From Liolophura sinensis (lineage: Eukaryota > Mollusca > Polyplacophora > Chitonida > Chitonidae), in assembly GCF_032854445.1 (NCBI RefSeq), contig NC_088302.1, positions 5,141,338-5,205,337 of the forward strand: 64,000 nucleotides of DNA. The letters run 5' to 3'. Positions 9,101 through 16,956 of this stretch are shown here, in pieces; within the stretch, counting starts at the first letter, position 1, and the number at the start of each line of letters is the position of its first letter. The position numbers were made by a program, and so were the translations under genes. Under the pieces are notes generated by a model. That model was not told where the DNA came from and made no database searches. It saw nothing but the letters and a program-made list of their open reading frames with translations.

Positions 9101-11806
9101 GCTGCAGGTCAAGTTCGTTCAAGGTATATACGAAGCAGTCGTGTTCTCTGCGTCTGGTAATCAAGGCAACTGGTGGCGAACGATGAAAATGACGATCAAC
9201 AGTAACATCCCTTACAAGGTAGGTTTGTCCCCAAAGCGAAATCTTTACACATTTATATACTTAGATAAGCTAGATCTAAGAATGAGTGAATGATTATGGC
9301 TTAACATCTCATCGACAATATTTCGGCCATACCGAGGCGACCACATAAATAGAAAGAGAAACATGATTATGGATATGAGGGCACAATGCGAATAAAGCTG
9401 CCCTAAATCCCCCACTCTGTTTTTGAGTTTGTTACGCATTTTTATGTATTTCAATATTTCTAGGAGAAAAATTGTGAATAGTCCGTTGTGAATTAGAACA
9501 TACTTGTTTTACTGCTCATTTCAGATAAAGATCGCGATTTCGTCAAGCATTTTGTATCCCTTTCAATATTTTCATATGGAAATTTGTGAAGACTCCGTTG
9601 TGATTTAGAACATACCTGTTTTACTGCTCATTTACAGATAAAGATTGTTGCGATTCGGGGAGCAGGTCAACAGTCAGACATTGCCATCGACAGTCTTAAG
9701 TTAACCTACGGGCGATGTGCAAATGTCCCTCGCTCAACCATGATTAAACGTGCCCTTACAGCAACCAATATGCAGCCCCCTACGAACGGACGTAAGTAAC
9801 GACGCCACAACGTCAACTAACACCAATCTTCTTAAAAGAGCATTCTGTCACCTTAGACTTTGCTATCAGTATTCATTTGTACTTCGGTATTCACTTAACA
9901 AGAAAGGCTTTTTTGCTAGACATTCGTAGCAATTATATACACATTAATTACATTGCTTAATTCAAAAATGTGTATGATGGTGAAATCAAAACATAAATAT
10001 AATAGGTAATGTACCTATCAATTTATGTTCATGTTCTAGGCATTATTGACCAAGTCACTTGTACTTTCGATGAGAAAACGCTTTGCAAGTTTTCTCAGGT
10101 GAATATGGACGACGAAGACTGGACGCTGAAGCATGGCCCCTCCCCAGGCCAGGGAACCGGGCCTCTCGGGGACCACACGGGCAAAGGTTATTACCTCAGT
10201 CTGCAAGCCTCTGATTCTCAGGTAATAAACAAAAACTGTGTTTTTATCTGTATATGGCAACAGTTGCGACTGAAAACTCATAAATACTACGTACAAAGTA
10301 TCAAAATAGTTCTATGGGTTTTGGTTTTAGTTAAACAAAACAGATCTTGTGAAAAGCTTAAAATGCTTGTCAGAAGTTGGTGAATATAAAGCTGAATATA
10401 AAGAGCTAACGCCCTCTTTAGTAACCGAGTAATTTTCAGTAACATTTTTGGGACAGTAGACAAGCATAAATTGGCTGAACCGTTGTGATATATGGTAAAC
10501 AATGTCCATACCGATGTTAAACCCCTAACAAGAGAATATTTGAGGAAATGGTCACGCGCAAAGCGGGAGAGTTATCAAACGACAAACGTTTCCATTGTTT
10601 GCACTCACGCAGTAATTGGATGAAATTTGTGTGCACGGGATGGCCTTGTGTTAGAACAAACCAATTCATTGAATGTGCTTGGTGACATGAATACTTCAGC
10701 TTATTAAAGGTGGTTTTGTCCGTATTTTCATCATATAATATTATAAAACTGTATGATGTGATGTTTCAGGCCAGTGGACAGAAAGGCACCATCGTCAGCG
10801 ACATCTTACCGTTCGGAACTGACACGACTTTGTGTCTGTCCTTCTGGCACCACATAGAGGGCGCCACTCCGGCCAAGCTTGCCGTGAAAAAAGTGTGGCA
10901 ACAAGAGTTCGTCACGGGTAAGATAACAGACGGGTTGTTCTTGTGCAACGTAAGGATATGCATGCGTGTATGACACGTGATTGAGTTCGAAAATTGTGTT
11001 TTATAACCGTGTCTTGCTCAGAAAGAAAACATGCCTTAACATGAATGCTCGAGAAATGCTTGTCAGGCTAACTTTTGGTTAAACAACAATAAAACATGAA
11101 GACAAGAATGATTTCATATGCAGTGGTATTATATTGTCCAATCTTAAGAATAAAAAGGACAAATGAAAACACTAGATAAAAGGACCTTCTTGAAAACGAC
11201 GGTTGTCTCTATTAAAGCAAGGAAACAAGCAATGTAGTATGTACACGTTCTGGAAACGTATTTACATGTAAACTGACAAAAAGTCACTAACTGATTCAAA
11301 CTGTTTTCGATTTTACAAATATTCTTGCTTTATGCTGTAGAAGATTCTCTCCTGTGGCTCTCCGATGGATCGTCGTCCACACGATGGAGACAGGTCAAGG
11401 TCACTCTGGAGCCATCCGCTGACTTCCGGGTAAGTATGGGTAACAACCAGGGTTTTTCACATTAGTTGTTTTTCGCTTTTAATGACAAATGTTTCATGCT
11501 CATCTGTGTTATCTACGCATATTGCCAGTTAAATAACATTAGTTATTACGCCTGTACTACTCCATGTTTTTCTGTGTGTTTCGCTTTGATTTGTTACCTC
11601 TTTTTCGGATGCCCGGACAGATATAGTGCTATCAAGAATGTTTACAGGGACAGCTAAGAGCATTTTATTGTGTCATTTCCTATAATCACTGCTAACCATT
11701 CTGTCTGTTTTTACAGTTAATCTTTGAGGGAACATTGGGAGAGCAACAAAATGGCATAGGCCTTGATGACGTCAGCATTCGAAGGGGTCCCTGTAGATCA
11801 GACTAA
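1..11806 (+). CDS. EGF-CUB-EGF-MAM-EGF-MAM-MAM secreted protein, 3' part (possible astacin-family metalloprotease)
   Basis: Eighteen exons (1-100, 416-528, 1505-1653, 2107-2249, 2921-3028, 3673-3764, 4054-4180, 4841-5013, 6198-6495, 6805-6921, 7181-7272, 8288-8414, 9046-9218, 9638-9791, 10040-10221, 10770-10917, 11341-11429, 11717-11806) join in one frame to 824 residues plus TAA. Approximate domains by window residue: EGF 1-34, CUB 35-168, EGF 169-204, MAM 205-367, Pro/Thr linker 368-434, EGF 435-473, MAM 474-632, linker to 655, MAM 656-824. EGF, CUB and MAM domains are extracellular, disulphide-bonded adhesion modules. The first EGF (CRNGGF then CxCxCP) has the form that follows the catalytic domain in astacin proteases, and astacin-EGF-CUB and astacin-MAM architectures are known. 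The protease itself would lie left of the window, so that identity is inference. No transmembrane segment is visible, so the product is probably secreted. Every phase agrees; the gene looks intact. Confidence 0.88.
416..528 (+). CDS. exon: CUB domain, first third
   Basis: Follows the acceptor at 414-415 and ends in phase 0 at donor GTAAGA. It reads DTTCGG, then [20 protein letters not shown]. The C-G-G opening and the Y-x-x-x-x-x-C-x-W motif are typical of the start of a CUB domain. Confidence 0.85.
1125..1290 (+). mobile_element. tRNA-derived SINE fragment in intron
   Basis: Contains a B-box-like acgttcgaatccagctctcg, then ctttctcctacccataaaac, and a tail with attcttgagcagagcctaaa and an A-rich end. 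It is related to copies at 15,470-15,690 and 23,800-23,960. Confidence 0.55.
1505..1653 (+). CDS. exon: CUB domain, middle
   Basis: Follows acceptor GCGCAG and ends in phase 2 at donor GTAAGT. It contains [10 protein letters not shown] and [13 protein letters not shown], matching the alternating hydrophobic strands and the conserved 'Y/C-x-D-x-L-E-V-R' block of CUB domains. Confidence 0.85.
1690..1965 (+). mobile_element. dispersed element, 'gagtgctt...tatggcgacga' family
   Basis: Carries gtgagtgctt, tatggcgacgaagga and, near the end, gctgaatgccaagcgagaaa. The same blocks in the same order occur at 38,430-38,720 and 50,090-50,370, so this is one dispersed, non-autonomous family. It has no coding capacity. 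Confidence 0.6.
2107..2249 (+). CDS. exon: CUB domain, last third
   Basis: Reads YCGKNW, then [20 protein letters not shown], the conserved 'YCG ... F-x-S-D/T ... G-F' ending of CUB domains. It ends in phase 1 at donor GTAAGT. Confidence 0.85.
2601..2872 (+). mobile_element. tRNA-derived SINE, near full length
   Basis: The head has a B-box-like gtgagttcaagtcgagct. The body reads cgtacgtgggaaggcctgtc and ggatggtcgtgggtttcc. The tail is gtataagtgaaatattcttg followed by repeated aataa. It matches inverted copies at 49,183, 52,335, 53,692, 62,080 and 62,785. The open frame across it is SINE sequence, not a gene. Confidence 0.75.
2921..3028 (+). CDS. exon: EGF-like domain 2
   Basis: Encodes one complete six-cysteine EGF module: [14 protein letters not shown], then [16 protein letters not shown]. 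It is a symmetric 1-1 phase exon, the usual form of a shuffled EGF exon. Confidence 0.9.
   Translation, partial: DVGQTPVKMAALVLTRRRVQAVDAQEDLLVTSVNC
3673..3764 (+). CDS. exon: MAM domain 1, part a (92 bp)
   Basis: Reads [16 protein letters not shown], then KWQFNS, the C-x-F-[DE] start of a MAM domain. The length (92 bp) equals that of the matching exon of MAM 2. Confidence 0.85.
4054..4180 (+). CDS. exon: MAM domain 1, part b (127 bp)
   Basis: Reads [11 protein letters not shown], then [19 protein letters not shown], matching the 'G-P-x-x-D/G ... G-x-Y-x-Y-x-E' segment of MAM domains. Length and phase equal those of exon 8288-8414. Confidence 0.85.
4841..5013 (+). CDS. exon: MAM domain 1, part c (173 bp)
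   Basis: Reads [18 protein letters not shown], the diagnostic 'C-L-x-F-x-Y-H-M-Y-G' core of MAM domains, then [12 protein letters not shown]. It ends in phase 0 at donor GTAAGG. Its length is identical to exon 9046-9218. Confidence 0.9.
6198..6495 (+). CDS. exon: MAM domain 1 end plus Pro/Thr tandem-repeat linker
   Basis: Begins IIFEAIRG, then DIALDNIQI and RRCG, the end of a MAM domain. About 65 residues of Pro/Thr/Asn repeats follow, with a nine-residue unit of the form PTNPPTTRQ. The linker is likely O-glycosylated, extended and protease-resistant. It ends in phase 1 at donor GTAAGG. Confidence 0.85.
6300..6485 (+). repeat. in-frame 27-bp coding minisatellite (Pro/Thr linker)
   Basis: About seven copies of a 27-bp unit (for example ccaacaaatccgccaacaac) inside an exon. 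The unit length is a multiple of three, so gain or loss of copies keeps the frame. Copies differ mainly at the last residue of the unit (Q, P or R). The reverse strand is also open but reads only as a mirror of the repeat. Confidence 0.9.
6805..6921 (+). CDS. exon: EGF-like domain 3, with a GC splice donor
   Basis: One six-cysteine EGF module: [15 protein letters not shown], then [15 protein letters not shown]. It is a symmetric 1-1 exon. The donor is GCAAGT rather than GTAAGT, a rare but functional GC-AG intron type, and the phase agrees with the next exon only if this donor is used. Confidence 0.85.
7181..7272 (+). CDS. exon: MAM domain 2, part a (92 bp)
   Basis: Reads [16 protein letters not shown], then KWQKRK. 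It is the counterpart of exon 3673-3764 in length, phase and sequence (the closing KWQ is shared). Confidence 0.8.
8288..8414 (+). CDS. exon: MAM domain 2, part b (127 bp)
   Basis: Reads [11 protein letters not shown], then [12 protein letters not shown]. It is the counterpart of exon 4054-4180 in length and phase and ends in phase 1 at donor GTAATT. Confidence 0.8.
9046..9218 (+). CDS. exon: MAM domain 2, part c (173 bp)
   Basis: Reads [19 protein letters not shown], then [10 protein letters not shown], the conserved MAM core. Its length equals exon 4841-5013, showing that the two MAM cassettes are duplicates. Confidence 0.9.
9282..9420 (+). mobile_element. short dispersed element, third family
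   Basis: The opening gtgaatgattatggcttaac and following acaatatttcggccat resemble 40,108-40,185 (gtgaatatgacttaacgccg), so this is a third dispersed family. It lies within an intron. Confidence 0.4.
9449..9673 (+). repeat. tandem duplication (~112 bp) of intron end plus exon start
   Basis: Copy 1 starts at 9449 and copy 2 at 9561; both open with tttcaatatt. Both hold the polypyrimidine tract, an AG acceptor and the exon opening ataaagat. Only copy 2 continues into the MAM reading frame. Copy 1 reads open from its acceptor to a stop near 9606. Confidence 0.85.
9638..9791 (+). CDS. exon: MAM domain 2 end and linker
   Basis: Reads [20 protein letters not shown], then GRC, the end of a MAM domain, followed by a basic linker. 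It ends in phase 1 at donor GTAAGT. The 5' border lies inside a local duplication that supplies a second acceptor at 9523-9524. Confidence 0.85.
10040..10221 (+). CDS. exon: MAM domain 3, first part (182 bp)
   Basis: Reads [15 protein letters not shown], then [20 protein letters not shown] and GYYLSLQAS, the full front of a classical MAM domain. Unlike MAM 1 and 2 it is a single exon with no intron after the first strand. Confidence 0.9.
10770..10917 (+). CDS. exon: MAM domain 3, middle (148 bp)
   Basis: Reads [11 protein letters not shown], then [19 protein letters not shown], corresponding to 'C-L-x-F-W-Y-H-x-x-G' of MAM domains. It ends in phase 1 at donor GTAAGA. Confidence 0.9.
11341..11429 (+). 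CDS. exon: MAM domain 3, third part (89 bp)
   Basis: Reads [20 protein letters not shown], matching the 'W-x-x-x-x-V-x-L' strand of MAM domains. It ends in phase 0 at donor GTAAGT. Confidence 0.88.
11717..11806 (+). CDS. terminal coding exon: MAM domain 3 end and stop
   Basis: Reads [11 protein letters not shown], then [17 protein letters not shown], and stops at TAA. '[10 protein letters not shown]' is the hallmark end of a MAM domain, so the protein finishes directly after it with no anchor. Confidence 0.92.
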   Translation, partial: LIFEGTLGEQQNGIGLDDVSIRRGPCRSD

Positions 11807-12775
11807 AAAACGTAAGTCCTGCACGTCATCACTTACATGGTCATCTTAAGTATGACGTAACGAAATAATAGGGGAGATTCGAGTTGGAACTCATCAAAGG
11901 TAAAAACAGTCCTACTGCGTCATGTGAATGGTGAGAAATGTTAGGCAACCGCTCTTGACATTAATTTACCGTTCACTTTCTCACCCTTTTCAGTGGCACA
12001 CCTCTTTCCTTTAGGAGCTTCTCAAGTTCACAAACCTCCAGATTCTCAATCTTCTCTACCATTCCTCCATTCTACATTACGTTTTATGAGACTTTTCTCA
12101 AACGTCCATATTATAGCGAATGTGATTAGATATAGTTGCCTAACATTTTTGATGGGTCACATGATAGAGTTGCAATTTTTCTACCTTCAACGATAACAGC
12201 GTTCGAGCTCGAAACTCCCCTGTTAAATTCATTGTATTTGGTGAATGAAAGAAGAACATTTATCTAATTTGCACTGTGAATTTCTCTTGATATTTTCAAG
12301 AAAAAGCAAATTTTATCTCTAGTATCATTCGATATAGACGTTCTTAAAAATCTAAGCCATTAGCATTTGACAGAGTTGGACGATTGGCCACGCCATTTAA
12401 GAAGTTAAAATATTCCTGAATACATTCTTTAATAATCATACATGTGTTTTTATATTTCAGGTAGCCAATCTACTTAAAGGTAAAGCGAATCTTTGAAGAG
12501 TATTGAACATTGGACCTAGCGTAAACACAGTGGCAGCGTCCGACTTTACTAAAGCGGCTCAACCTCACCACAGTGACAAAAACAACCAGTCAGTTTGATA
12601 ATCCAGCCACATAACAAGCTCACATGCTTTTCAGATGTCCCTAACATTGTGATAAGCAATTTGACGTGCAGATCACATATTTTCATCATCAAAAGAAGTC
12701 GTTTATTTTTGTATGTTTTTGAATATTGCCTATTATGTCATGTTTATATATTCAATAAATGATGTTGAAATAACT
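11807..12775 (+). other. 3' untranslated region, probably with an intron
   Basis: A good donor (GTAAGT) lies at 11812, five bases after the stop codon. Acceptor candidates are 11993 (long pyrimidine tract then CAG) and 12460 (tttatatttcag). An AATAAA signal follows at 12754. Because the stop lies within 50 bases of the junction, such an intron would not trigger decay. The exact acceptor is uncertain. Confidence 0.5.
12754..12759 (+). terminator. polyadenylation signal AATAAA of the MAM/EGF gene
   Basis: An AATAAA motif 950 bases after the stop codon, in AT-rich sequence, with no later exon evident. It is the most likely 3' end of the upstream gene. Confidence 0.6.
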
Positions 12776-12818
12776 GTCAACAATTGCTTCCAGTGACAGT
12801 TCATTTGAGTTTAGTCCC

Positions 12819-13140
12819 AGCCTATTTTTAAGCCGCTGTCACTGTTTGTGAGGCCTTGGTAACAATAAGGTTTGGCAGCGAGCCTATTCTATCCTCCATC
12901 ATTTCTCGTGAGGCTTTGGTAATAATAAGGTTGGGGTAGGAGCCTATTCCTTCCGCTCTCATTCATTTTGAGTCTTTGGTAACAGTAATGTTTGGCTGCG
13001 AGCCTATTTTTTCCACCCCGGATTGTTCGTGCTGCATACATATTCTTTCCGCCCTGATTGTTCGTGAGGCCTTGGTAACAATAAGGTTTGTATCCAAGCC
13101 TATTATTTCCGCTCTCATTGATCGTGAGGCCTTGTTAAGA
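12819..13140 (+). repeat. degenerate 60-bp tandem repeat
   Basis: The motif gtgaggccttggtaacaata recurs with 60-bp spacing near 12,848, 12,908, 12,968, 13,064 and 13,124, with one shortened unit near 13,028. It lies directly after the polyadenylation signal of the upstream gene. Copies are well diverged. Confidence 0.8.
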
Positions 13141-15465
13141 AGCGATCAACCATGCTCCTGCAGCCATTTACGAAGTCTCACATACGCTGAACATCTTTTC
13201 TCTTTCACTTATCTAATAACGCAAGGAAATATTGTTACATGTGCAATGTTACCTATAAATTCATGAAGTAAAATTATTATTTGGGTAACAGAAGTCTTAA
13301 ATTAGCGAAAAAATGGGCATAAATATAGATATAGGTATCAATACTGTAGTCCTGGATAAATGACGGACTCTTTGTACTCATGAACTAGTATAGTGATGAA
13401 ATGTAACCCTGGATTAATGCGCGTGGGTATGACAGACAATATGATAAAACAAATGAAGGTCTCCATAACGCCTACGCAAATCCGTGAGTCTCAAAGATGA
13501 ATAGTATTAGATTGATCTGTTACTTCTCTAACAGGCTTAATGCTTCCAGTTATAACTGGAATAGAAAGACAGAATTGGTTGGTAGTAGCACTGCCTTCGG
13601 GAGAGTTAAATGAGCGACGGGTACATCTGTACTTAGTTCACGTTTATCATTCATATATATTTCTGACATAAACTGGAAATAAATTTTCTCGTGTCATATT
13701 ATCAAACCAGACGGAAATCGTACAAAAGCCACTGGGCTGAATGATGGATTACAAAATTAGCCTTGTACAGATTCGGCTCCCTATAACTAGCTTAACACAA
13801 CCAGCAAGCAGGCATATTATATTTAGGTTTAACATCAACATCCAATTATCTCGAGTATGTGTGCTCGTAGATAGACTTAGCCTGCAGCAGATGCCGTTGT
13901 CTTAACAGTTTGTTTTTCACTTCAATTCCTCCACAGACAAACAATCATTGTTACCATATGATCAATGATGTGACTCAACACGCTCCATACCATCAAAATG
14001 TCTAGTATAAGCTGAGAAAAACGATTTCAAAAAGCTTATGGTTCAGACAAAATTAGCGTCCATAAAATCCAATATTAGCTGTAAAATCCGATTATCTATC
14101 AGCCCTGGCCCTATTCACGGCACCCAGCTGTCTTGACTACGCGTAGACTTATTTGATCAATATTAGACCGACGCTAAAAGTACGCCGTTGAAGCCATGAA
14201 TTCCGTTCTGGTGCCTAGACCGGTGTGAGCGTCAGTGACATTAGTTCTCTGTCAACATTTTCCTCTTATATTAATGCTCAGACCATTTCATTTAAAACAG
14301 CCGGAAAATTGTCAGTTTACTCACATGGTAATTAACCTTAAGCTCCTCTGAGCAGTCACTAAATCTGCAAGAATCAAAATCCTCTTAGCCTGATACTGAC
14401 ACGTGAAATAGTTATGGTAAAAATATTGAGGCGCCATGATGGATGAAATGGTATACTATACGGTCTCTCAATACAAGAGAAATCGGTGGTGTCATTTTGA
14501 CAACAGTGAAGAGGATACCAGTCAAAACATTCCTGGCAATAAACTTCAAAGCCTTTCCTAGAAAACTACACCAAAAAAAGAGCAGAAAAATGCAAAAAAG
14601 CCACGCCAAAAACATTCCAAATGTTGGCGCTAACGGTAACAGTAACAACATTCGTCCCCAACCAAGAAATGTTAACTCTAGTCTGCATTATTGTGGTGTC
14701 ATGGAATCCGCTTAAATATTAAACGTCCTTATTGCTTCACCTTTTCGCTAGACCCGCCTGTTTTTTAACCACTCGGAACTGCGTATTATAGTAATACACC
14801 TTCTTCTGGAGACGTCAATGAGACTATCATCCCTCATTCCATTGCTTAAATCTTTGCTCTCCTAGTCGCACGCGTAATGTATTATGGGCCGGTTGTGTTT
14901 TGAATCAACCAAATAATGGGATTTGCCACAGTGGACGACAGGTAAATGTATGCGTATATGGGAAAGTACTAGGCTACATTTTTGCCTGGGGGAATGCCAT
15001 CGAGTTTAGATGCTATTTACAAAGATGAAACGACTCAAGTTTTTAGCAAAAGGGATAGAAGGGATAGGCCACAAGATTCCACATGACTATGAGAAAGGAA
15101 AAAGATTCTCCGAACAAGCGTGCAAGCTGTTGTCTTGTGACCCGTCACTTACGTCAGCATCACAAAGTTTTGACAACGTTCTGCGTTTATCCGTGATAGT
15201 GACATGAACAGTCATATTTATTGCTTATTTGACGTGCCACCTGAGAAAATAATGAACTCACACGTCGCATTGGTAAAAGGATCCTGAATCAGCTGAGTAA
15301 TACCTTTTGACAAACACGAAATCAGGACGGCCTCATTTATAAAAGTAAATTTATAAGCACGTGTTTGAGACTTGGAATCAGTTTTATCGAAGATTTATAT
15401 GTGGTACTAGTTAACAATGTTAGGAGACCTGCACGAGTGCTCCAAAATCAATAGCTAACAGATGG
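13141..15465. other. intergenic, no gene recognised
   Basis: Several short open stretches exist (for example 14,443-14,715 plus strand, Lys/Arg-rich) but none shows a domain, splice context or codon pattern that supports coding. I see no RNA gene. Confidence 0.5.
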
Positions 15466-15830
15466 TTTAAGCGCTGACTAGCTGCTACTATCAGACTATT
15501 GATCTATCAGGTTGCGTGTTCGAATCCAACTCTCGCTCTTTCGTCTGCGGCTTTGACGTCAGGGGTTTTGTCGGTTGGTCGGTGGTTAACTCCGGGCTTT
15601 TCGGTTTTCATCTACCAATAAACCTGACCGTCGCCATATACGTTAAACGCTAATCAGTCAGTCAACCAATCAATCAATCAATCAATCATCGTGATTAAAT
15701 AGTTCTATACCTTACGGGAACACTATGCAGTACACACACAAGCATACCGTCCCGCGCATTCACTTTCATAGTTCACTTTTAGTGTTATACCGCAGTTAAT
15801 TCTTGAGCATGGCGTTAAACACCAATCAGA
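15466..15830 (+). mobile_element. tRNA-derived SINE with (ATCA)n tail and adjoining tail fragment
   Basis: An A-box-like tggtttaagcgctg and B-box gtgttcgaatccaactctcg start a tRNA-like head. The body is ctaccaataaacctgaccgt. The tail is cgttaaacgctaatcag then repeated aatc up to about 15,688. A second tail fragment with ttgagcatggcgttaaacac follows to about 15,830. Confidence 0.65.
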
Positions 15831-16249
15831 TAAGTCAAATGCTTTTACATGGGTCTTTGTCAGACATACAGCATATCCGCTCCCACCCAGCAGTTACTAT
15901 GCTAATATAAGGATATACCGTGACTCAGTCTACACCAAGGCAATCTATGCACCATCGAGCACAACAGCCACCTCAGCTCTGTGAAGCCGTATATCTCCGG
16001 GACACTGTTAACTGTCGTTACTAAGTCAGCGACAAGTCTTCGATTTTCGATAACAGTACATCAGGTGTGCGCAGAGGTCATTACCAAGCTCACTTCTCGC
16101 CCAGAATTTAGTCACCTATAATTACACAGTACCTGCCCCTGATTGCTGTTTTCGCATCGTATCGCTCTTTTACACGTCTACTGGAAATATTCCGTTGTGC
16201 TTTCAGTGTAAGTACTCTATACCTGTCGGTAACTTTTGTAATTTTTTGT

Positions 16250-16455
16250 TATCACTGATGGTAATTCAGATAATTATTTATCACTAGCGGTAATTCGGGC
16301 AATTATTTATCGCTGGCTGCAGTTCCGATAAAGATGTATTCCTTATGGTAATTATTTATGTAACTCTGTAAATATTTAATCCACAGTGATTCACAGTTAA
16401 TCCACAGTGGTTCAAAGTTAATCCACAGTGATTCAAAGTTAATCCACAGTGAATC
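16250..16455 (+). repeat. two small tandem repeats (about 30 bp and 21 bp)
   Basis: First, the block ggtaattc.gataattattta is repeated about three times. From 16,377 a 21-bp unit (ttaatccacagtgattcaaa) is repeated 3.6 times with one or two changes per copy. Confidence 0.75.
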
Positions 16456-16880
16456 TTGTCTCACTGCACCGTTTTAATGGGATTGTATTCTAAATGTAAT
16501 GACAACACCGCATTTTGAGTAATTCTAGACCAGTGACGTCTAATAAATTACAACTGATATCACTGCATATTTTAATTACGTAATTCCGCTTAAGCCACGG
16601 TGCAATGGGGCGTGTAAATTGCTGCTATTTATGCAATTTCATGAACAGTTCGAATGAAACTCTGATTGAGGTAAACTGCCAAGAGGCCATATTTCACCGG
16701 TTACGTGTGACCATTCGCCAGCTTTCACACTGTCGTCGCTGTTCTGGTGTTACACTGTATGCTGTAAGTCCTTAATTTACCTCTGGCGGGAAATCCGCAA
16801 ACTAATGTTCTATAGCTAATGGTAACTCTAGTAATACTCTGTCCCTACCGGTAAGTCTGGTAATCTGCCATTCATTATGG

Positions 16881-16956
16881 CGATTTATTTACTTATTTGT
16901 TTATTTGTTTGATTAGACTTTGTACTCAAGAATATTTCACTTAAACGACGGCAGTA
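16881..16956 (-). mobile_element. SINE tail fragment at the edge of the 58-bp array
   Basis: An inverted SINE tail (tttatttgtttgattagact, then ctcaagaatatttcacttaa and acgacggcagtaatg) ends exactly where the 29/58-bp array starts. The SINE consensus continues into ...ggcggccagcattatgg, so the array interrupts or replaced its body. Confidence 0.6.

Noticed and set aside
14443..14715. 90-codon Lys/Arg-rich open frame
   Set aside because: No recognisable domain, signal or splice sites, overlapped by an open frame on the other strand. It is within the range expected by chance.
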